Below, piece after piece: positions 44,201-48,106 of a stretch of DNA of 48,106 bases. The DNA comes from Candidatus Poribacteria bacterium (GTDB taxonomy: Bacteria; Poribacteria; WGA-4E; JAJDTR01): NCBI GenBank assembly GCA_028820655.1, contig JAPPIK010000019.1, positions 53,348 to 101,453 on the forward strand, in the 5' to 3' direction. Under the pieces are notes generated by a model. It saw only the letters and a list, made by a program, of their open reading frames with translations, was not told the origin of the DNA and made no database searches. Numbering within the stretch: position 1 is the stretch's first letter; every line of letters begins with the position of its first letter. The position numbers and the translations under genes were made by a program.

Positions 44201-45382
44201 GAGCGTTCTGGGCACGCCGAAGATTATATCGAGGTGTTTGATGTCACGCTCCAGCGGGGGAAAAACGTCTTGTTGGTGGCCGTTGCCACTCGTCCCGATG
44301 ATGCCTCCAACCTATTCGTCGGGTTGCACGAGGACACGGAATACTCCGCCGGAGTCATTATCGATTACGTCTTTTCCGAGTCGTCAATTCATACCGCCGA
44401 CACTTTTACCCTTGATGTTCGATTAGAAAACGTCATCGACTTGGCAGGTTGGCAGTTTGATCTCGCCTTTGATCCTTCCGTCCTTGAAGCGAAGGGAGTG
44501 AGCGAAGGCGGCTTCCTGAAGTCGGATGGCGGAGCCACTTTCTTCCAGAGTGGGCGGATTGACAACTTAGCAGGTAAAATCACAGGGCTGATTGCGGGAC
44601 GACTCAGCGAAGGCGGCGCGAGCGGCAGCGGCTCCCTGCTTCAGGTGGAGTTCACGGCAAAATCCGAAGGTGAAACGGAATTGGCGCTCGGCAATTTCGA
44701 GTTCGGCTCAATCACAGGCGCAAAAATTCCTGCAAGCCCCCTTGAGGTACGCCTCACCGTGGAGGAACGACTGGTGACCGGGGATGTCAATCGAGATGGA
44801 CGGGTGAGTATTTTGGATTTGATTCTGGTGGCGCAACAGTTGGGGAAACGGGTAGCCGCCGGCTCTCCGGTGGATATCAACGCCGATGGAATCGTGAACA
44901 TCTTCGACCTGACGCTGGTGGCGCAGGGGATTGTGGGCGCCGCCGCGCCCGCGGTTGGGACGGGAAGTGTAGACGCCGCAACGATAGAAGCATGGATTGC
45001 AGAGGCGCGCTTGGCAGACGATGGTTCGATTGTTTTTCAACAGGGAATTGCAAATCTTCAAAGCCTGTTAACCGCACTGATTATTCCCGAGGAAACCGCG
45101 CTGCACGCCAACTACCCGAATCCGTTTAACCCTGAAACTTGGATACCGTATCAGTTGGCGGTGCCGAGTGACGTCACGTTGACGCTTTACGACATGAGCG
45201 GGGGAGTGGTGCGGCGCTTGGAAGTGGGGCATCAAGCGGCGGGGTTGTACCGGAGCCGCAACCGCGCGTTGTATTGGGACGGTCGGAATCGGGATGGGGA
45301 ACCCGTTGCGAGCGGATTATACTTTTACACGTTGAGCGCGGGCGAGTACACGGCGACGCGGAGGATGCTGGTTAGGAAGTAG
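41270..45382 (+). CDS. Cytochrome-LRR-cohesin-dockerin surface protein 2
   Basis: A 1370-residue paralogue of the 35494 gene with the same order: signal peptide (HFTSALICLFLFIAGDYYVS), haem motif C41LNCH45, second haem motif C407IGCH411, leucine-rich repeats (11 units, about 608-854), sugar-binding-like domain (TTMFLGADQEVRVWLNG), cohesin (GWQFDLAFDPSVLEAKGVSE), dockerin (GDVNRDGRVSILDLILV, VDINADGIVNIFDLTLV) and common tail ending ATRRMLVRK. AGGAGA lies about 9 bases before ATG. The haem domain around 42007-42794 is base-for-base identical to 36232-37019 over long stretches, while the LRR region differs in sequence and has three repeats fewer. This points to recent gene conversion of the core with divergence of the recognition region. 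Confidence 0.92.
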   Translation: MFKRHFTSALICLFLFIAGDYYVSAQSQLAQDAYAIFEASCLNCHGPDGAFRETLLIEHSELIDRGTVVPGNPNASELYKRLLGPTENGAQMPSGQEPLPAQSIETVRRWILAGAPDWTITPTTLRRFITPREVLTSIESHLNSLSSFDRSFARYFTMTHLYNAGETPEILAEYRAALYKLVNSLSWGNGIINPQPIDPQATIFYIDLRHYEWDRNDGWTKLEEAYPYHISFDAPAHLATRNQLGRLQTQMKTDVPSLHVDWFIATASTPPLYHELLSLPLTDSELETRLEVDVAANLVNAPGVRVWRAGFKDSGVSNHNRVVERHISRYGAYWKSYDFAGSAGRQNILTHPLNFTHDGGEVIFNLPNGLQGYYLSNASGLRLDEAPINIVSNPAASDPTVRNGISCIGCHTEGMKTFEDEVRSVIESNPNPPYDKAQALRLYVEQSEMDAHVEKDMDKYRDALEATGGEFGGIEPVSRFHEAFQGPVDAAYAAAVVGLQTETFLERVRENTGLQNVGLLALDNANGSVKRDTWASSFRDIISALDYPDRVGEPPVITQPEVLPGGQVHFPDSNLRAAVAEALGKNANAPITAEEMKGLRGLNASNRGIRDLTGIQFATNLDELLIDENNISDLSPLERLANLRRLRFKGNNVTDLSPVSSIINLEILTFHRNNVSDFPALAQLTKLEELGFNENKITDIGPLAGLINLTHISTWGNRFSDLSPLARLKKLEKVDICGADLSQASLAPLTNLPNLRELYLAGNGITDISLIARLTELDRLGLDHNRISNLSPLAGLTNLKWLSLHRNRISDLSPLTGLNNLTWLKISNNEITDLSILDGIRDNLNTLIAYGNLELLRGAGPKIEGPWLWVFLPTTRHKLNENVDLLAEASEGEVTEQKIGTAGATEGNAVGDAVWTLDRLPPTGRNNLIDMVGRRLPDGVMYGALFLHSPIKQDTTMFLGADQEVRVWLNGEVMYQRERSGHAEDYIEVFDVTLQRGKNVLLVAVATRPDDASNLFVGLHEDTEYSAGVIIDYVFSESSIHTADTFTLDVRLENVIDLAGWQFDLAFDPSVLEAKGVSEGGFLKSDGGATFFQSGRIDNLAGKITGLIAGRLSEGGASGSGSLLQVEFTAKSEGETELALGNFEFGSITGAKIPASPLEVRLTVEERLVTGDVNRDGRVSILDLILVAQQLGKRVAAGSPVDINADGIVNIFDLTLVAQGIVGAAAPAVGTGSVDAATIEAWIAEARLADDGSIVFQQGIANLQSLLTALIIPEETALHANYPNPFNPETWIPYQLAVPSDVTLTLYDMSGGVVRRLEVGHQAAGLYRSRNRALYWDGRNRDGEPVASGLYFYTLSAGEYTATRRMLVRK

Positions 45383-45987
45383 AATCAAGCTATTACCCAC
45401 TTCCGTAGGCCGAACTTCCTAGCTTTAACTGTAGGGTGCAGAACGCGCACAGCCTTAGAGCCTGATTGAATAGTCGGTAGCAAAGTCATTTCGGTCGTTT
45501 GTAGAAGGCTCCTTCATGTATTTATTGTCGCCCGCAACATACGTGTGGAATCTCTATGGGAGTTCTATCGCGTGCGCTATTCGCTTACTTGATCATTCGC
45601 TATCCGCAGATTTGATCGCTCCTACGGCGAAAGGCTCGTGGGCAGAAGATTGGCTATAGGATCTCTATCGTGGTCGTTAACCACTCCCTTGATCACTCGT
45701 TGTCCAATTGCTTTGATCTATTCCCTCGCTTGATTCCACCCTACAACTGCACTGGGATTTAGGGGAGAAACAGAGTTTGGCAGATCAAATTCGTTTTCTT
45801 ACGCTATTGTGGGGTTTCACGCGGAATTCGGGGACATCACGTAAAAAGAGGGTTCCACATTAAATCAGAATTCTCGACTTTTTTGGTGGGAGACTGTTCA
45901 ACCCAACCTACGAACTATTGGAGCCATCTATTTTGCTTTAACTGCTGTAGGGAAGTATTATAACATGCGTGATAGATAGATGGAAAG

Positions 45988-46046
45988 AGAGCCATAGTGT
46001 CAACCTTGTGACAGGCAGATGTGGAAAACATCAACACTATGGCTCT
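45988..46046. promoter_or_regulatory. 13-bp inverted repeat upstream of a promoter
   Basis: AGAGCCATAGTGT (45988-46000) and its exact complement ACACTATGGCTCT (46034-46046), with a 33-base spacer. It ends 27 bases before the -35 box at 46073, so it may be an operator or a barrier hairpin for upstream transcription. Confidence 0.5.
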
Positions 46047-46072
46047 ATGTTTGTATACTTCCAACATTATTG

Positions 46073-46101
46073 TTGACAAGTGGAAACTGGCTTGATAGAA
46101 T
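46073..46101 (+). promoter_or_regulatory. Sigma70-type promoter
   Basis: TTGACA (46073-46078), 17-base spacer, TAGAAT (46096-46101). Consensus -35 and ideal spacing; about 50 bases before the ATG at 46152. Confidence 0.7.
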
Positions 46102-46151
46102 TAGAGAATCGGGAAAGCACAACGTTTCCCACAACTCGGAGGAACAGATCA

Positions 46152-46820
46152 ATGAAACGGAAATTGGTTGGCTTGGTAATCGTGGTTGTGCTTATGCTCG
46201 GAATTTCTATAGGTTATCAAGAATACAGGGGAAATGAGTTACGAAAAGAGTTTTCACACACAGTGGAGCCTCCCGTGAATCAGGTTGCCCTTAGCCCTTA
46301 TACAGTGAGACAGTATGAGATTCCAAAATCCGTTGAACCGATAGATGAATCGACCTCAAGGGATGCCAACTCCGAGTATGCTTTGACTGAAACCGAGGAA
46401 TTGGATTTGACAATGGACGATTATATTGATCTGTATTTGGCTCAGGTGCAAGAGGAAATAGAGGTTATTAAGGGAACCCCGACTGTCAAGAATGAAACAG
46501 ATCAAACCTTGCAGGATTTATGGCAATCGGCTGGATTATCAATTAATGCTATCAGTAAGGTTATGGAGTTAATACCTATTGACCCGACCATTAACCTGAA
46601 GGATTTTGAGAGCATGTTGGAGAGTTCCCAGGTTGCTTCGAGGGCGATTGATAACCACTTGAAATCTGATGCTGCCACTTTGACGCTTGAGGAAGCACGG
46701 GGAATAGTTAAAATCCTAAAAGATGATCCAACCACAACGGCTGAAGAATTTCAGTATATCACGAAGGAATTGTTCCCTACTGAGATTCAAGCAACTTTGG
46801 TTGAGGAGGGAGTGCTATAA
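46152..46820 (+). CDS. Membrane-anchored hypothetical protein
   Basis: A 222-residue protein; ATG 46152 is chosen over an in-frame upstream start at 46080 because GGAGG lies about 8 bases before it and a membrane segment begins at once (MKRKLVGLVIVVVLMLGISI). The rest is an acidic, mostly helical periplasmic domain (YIDLYLAQVQEEIEVIKGTP, LTLEEARGIVKILKDDPTTT) with a Tyr/Pro-rich spacer after the anchor. The family is not recognised. Its TAA overlaps the ATG of the next small secreted ORF (TAATG). The last about 28 codons lie in the 186-bp tandem duplication, so a second, orphaned copy of its C-terminus (TAEEFQYITKELIPTEIQAV) follows at 46923-47006. Confidence 0.7.
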   Translation: MKRKLVGLVIVVVLMLGISIGYQEYRGNELRKEFSHTVEPPVNQVALSPYTVRQYEIPKSVEPIDESTSRDANSEYALTETEELDLTMDDYIDLYLAQVQEEIEVIKGTPTVKNETDQTLQDLWQSAGLSINAISKVMELIPIDPTINLKDFESMLESSQVASRAIDNHLKSDAATLTLEEARGIVKILKDDPTTTAEEFQYITKELFPTEIQATLVEEGVL

Positions 46821-47107
46821 TGAGATACGCAATCGTAGCAACTTGCTTGCTAGTAGCATTCTCACTTGGTGTGTTCACTCCAAATTTGGCACGTCAAGCA
46901 AGCGGATCAGACTGCGACGCTAACGGCTGAAGAATTTCAGTATATCACGAAGGAACTGATCCCTACTGAGATTCAAGCAGTTTTGGCTGAAGAGGGAGTG
47001 CCATAAAGAGATACGCAATCGTAGCAACTTGCTTGCTAGTAGCATTCTCACTTGGTGTGTTCACTCCAATCTTGGCACATCAAACAAGCGGATCAGACTG
47101 CGACGCT
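46736..47107 (+). repeat. Tandem duplication of a 186-bp unit
   Basis: Unit 1 (46736-46921) and unit 2 (46922-47107) share most bases, beginning AACGGCTGAAGAATTTCAGT and ending CAGACTGCGACGCT. Differences include ATG at 46820 versus AAG at 47006 and a few substitutions. The unit spans the end of one gene and the start of the next. Confidence 0.9.
46820..46930 (+). pseudogene. Truncated 5' copy of the small secreted protein
   Basis: MRYAIVATCLLVAFSLGVFT begins a good signal peptide from ATG 46820, coupled to the gene before it (TAATG). After SGSDCDA the frame runs into duplication unit 2 and stops (NG, TGA 46930). The remaining 36 residues are little more than the export signal. It keeps the start codon that the full-length copy has lost. 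Confidence 0.7.
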
Positions 47108-47314
47108 TTGTATGAAACTTACCTCCGTGCTTTTGCTGAGGCTGTTCTAAAGTCTTGGGAAGCATACAAAGCATGGAAGGAATGGCAAGACGCCGAGGGC
47201 ACGTGGGACAGATTGAAGAAGCGAGCAAACTTCTACAGGAAGGGACACGCTGCCCAGCAGGCTTGGAAGCGAGTAGAGAAAGCCATTACACACCACAATG
47301 AGCATTGTAACTAA
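47033..47314 (+). CDS. Small secreted helical protein whose start codon was lost
   Basis: The body (SGSDCDALYETYLRAFAEAV, WEAYKAWKEWQDAEGTWDRL, AWKRVEKAITHHNEHCN) is about 70 helical residues with two cysteines, after a signal peptide. In the duplicated unit the expected ATG (aligned with 46820) is AAG at 47006-47008, so the natural start is gone. The first alternative is TTG 47033, which yields MLVAFSLGVFTPILAHQ, still signal-like but without a basic N-terminus or a clear ribosome-binding site. Expression is therefore doubtful, although the rest of the frame is intact. A strong terminator follows 23 bases after the stop. Family not recognised. Confidence 0.55.
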   Translation: MLVAFSLGVFTPILAHQTSGSDCDALYETYLRAFAEAVLKSWEAYKAWKEWQDAEGTWDRLKKRANFYRKGHAAQQAWKRVEKAITHHNEHCN

Positions 47315-47336
47315 CTGATACTAAAATAGGAATGAC

Positions 47337-47370
47337 AAAGGCTGGGTTGTGTAAACGCCCAGCCTTTTCT
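47337..47370 (+). terminator. Intrinsic terminator
   Basis: AAAGGCTGGG (47337-47346), 11-base loop, CCCAGCCTTT (47358-47367), continuing into TTTTCT. A perfect 10-bp stem, 22 bases after the small secreted gene; it ends the operon begun at 46073. Confidence 0.9.
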
Positions 47371-47432
47371 ATTATAAACTCCTAGTTTCAGTTCTAACTG
47401 GTGCTCTCGGTAAGTGTTTATGCAAGTGAGGA

Positions 47433-47460
47433 TGTCGCGATTCGGAGATCGCTCCTACAG
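47433..47460. repeat. Fragment of the dispersed repeat
   Basis: TCGCGATTCGGAGATCGCTC CTACAG matches the module at 80-100, 233-252, 19744 and 22647. Confidence 0.8.
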
Positions 47461-47656
47461 TCAGTCGGGTGATGTAAGGCGGTGTACGGCACACGGAGTG
47501 TGCCTACTACTTTGAAACGATTCCATATACTCTTGGCGAGTAAACCACTAACTGACCAGTATTAGAATCCTCATCCATTTTCTCAATTGGTGTTTCTCTG
47601 GTTCTGCTTCTCTCTCTCTATAGGTTACTCTGGTTTCCATAATTCTTAAAATCTCA

Positions 47657-47860
47657 TTAACTCGCTTTCCAATAGCTTGTATCGCATATTTCTTTACGAT
47701 GTGCCAAAATATTGCGTTCTGCTGCATTTCTATCTTTAGTTCCGACAGGCAATCTGCTAACTTGCTTCATCCTTTGTCGTAGTTTGCCTTCTCTATTATA
47801 ATTGTTACAACAAGCCGTAATAACACCCAATCCTGTTAACACTTCATCTTTACTCTGCAT
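47657..47860 (-). CDS. Hypothetical 67-residue protein
   Basis: ATG 47860 starts MQSKDEVLTGLGVITACCNN and runs to KEICDTSYWKAS, TAA. It is basic and helical with several cysteines and no signal or membrane segment. The ATG overlaps the stop of the upstream decayed frame (47850-48014), a sign of former translational coupling. It lies in an AT-rich tail of the window unlike the GC-richer neighbours. The family is not recognised; a phage or plasmid-derived small gene is possible. Confidence 0.4.
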   Translation of the reverse strand: MQSKDEVLTGLGVITACCNNYNREGKLRQRMKQVSRLPVGTKDRNAAERNILAHRKEICDTSYWKAS

Positions 47861-48014
47861 TATCAATAATCTCTTGTGTGGCATTCTCTACTTCATCAAT
47901 TCTATCACTCAATTCAAACTGCGTCTCAAATAATTAATTTTCAAAATCTCATTTCAAATCTGCTATGTCTGCTTGAACCTTCTTGAAATTATCATCAAAT
48001 TCCTGTCTGGTCAT
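47850..48014 (-). pseudogene. Small coiled-coil protein with two in-frame stops
   Basis: From ATG 48014 the frame reads MTRQEFDDNFKKVQADIADL K, TGA, DFEN, TAA, LFETQFELSDRIDEVENATQ EIIDNAE, TAA. Heptad-like charge pattern continues across both stops, so the pieces are likely one former coiled-coil protein of about 54 residues. It resembles the small coiled-coil proteins at 1585 and 34890 in style only. Confidence 0.4.
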
Positions 48015-48106
48015 TATTCGTCAGCCCCAAGTTAATATGGCAGATGACTTGCCCCCATCCTTTAGACAGTAAATGACAAGATTTAAGTAATGAAATCCGA
48101 CTCAAC

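Larger units (their letters stand above)
45383..46151. other. Intergenic region with repeats, inverted repeat and promoter
   Basis: No gene is supported. It holds members of the GATCTCTATCG/TTCTATCGCG repeat family (about 45548-45740), a TTCAACCCAACCTACGAAC element (about 45898), the inverted repeat at 45988-46046 and the promoter at 46073-46101. Confidence 0.6.

Noticed and set aside
16944-45382. Type IX secretion tail call for the common C-terminal domain
   Set aside because: The NPFNPxT and YWDGRN pattern resembles such tails and FlgD-Ig domains, but no Por/Spr secretion gene is in the window, so the export route is left open.

Overview
The window looks like a chromosomal contig from a Candidatus Poribacteria-like organism (marine or sponge-associated, Gram-negative type). 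This is inferred from protein style, not from a marker gene. Supporting traits are large secreted WD40 and LRR proteins that all end in the same tail (NYPNPFNPETWIPYQL followed later by YWDGRN and ATRRML), dockerin and cohesin modules, three phytanoyl-CoA-dioxygenase-like genes, c-type cytochrome modules of planctomycete style, and many dispersed intergenic repeats. No rRNA, tRNA or CRISPR array was seen.

Layout. 0-1.3 kb: an aldo/keto reductase next to two copies of a dispersed palindromic repeat. 1.3-5.5 kb: a decayed prophage island with a small XhlA-like membrane protein, a terminase C-terminal remnant, a portal-like pseudogene and small lipoprotein genes, several broken by stops or frameshifts. 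5.7-6.3 kb: a shortened APH-type kinase. 6.8-10.3 kb: a promoter and three-gene operon for a 2-oxoacid (pyruvate or acetoin type) dehydrogenase, E1alpha-E1beta-E2, with no E3 gene; the E2 carries two subunit-binding domains. 10.5-15.2 kb: an outer-membrane barrel gene interrupted by two TGA codons, a HicBA toxin-antitoxin pair and a YfbK-like VWA protein.

15.7-30.7 kb: four tandem minus-strand genes for secreted proteins with 14 WD40 repeats each (two seven-bladed propellers), a dockerin and the common C-terminal domain, flanked by two directly repeated phytanoyl-CoA dioxygenase paralogues. One of the four is split at a ten-base G/C homopolymer. A 1.1 kb array of five ~210-bp repeats follows. 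31.6-34.0 kb: a glycosidase-like propeller protein in an operon with a third dioxygenase. 35.5-45.4 kb: two large paralogues that combine c-type haem motifs, 14 or 11 leucine-rich repeats, a cohesin, a dockerin and the common tail, separated by an OB-fold protein and by a fossil tail of a third copy. 46-48 kb: small membrane and secreted proteins, a 186-bp tandem duplication that removed a start codon, a strong terminator and decayed small ORFs.

Working picture (inference): the dockerins of the WD40 proteins and the cohesins of the cytochrome-LRR proteins could assemble into a cellulosome-like extracellular complex, with a shared C-terminal domain for export or anchoring. Tandem duplication, gene conversion, repeat-number change and a homopolymer tract give this locus several ways to vary its surface proteins.
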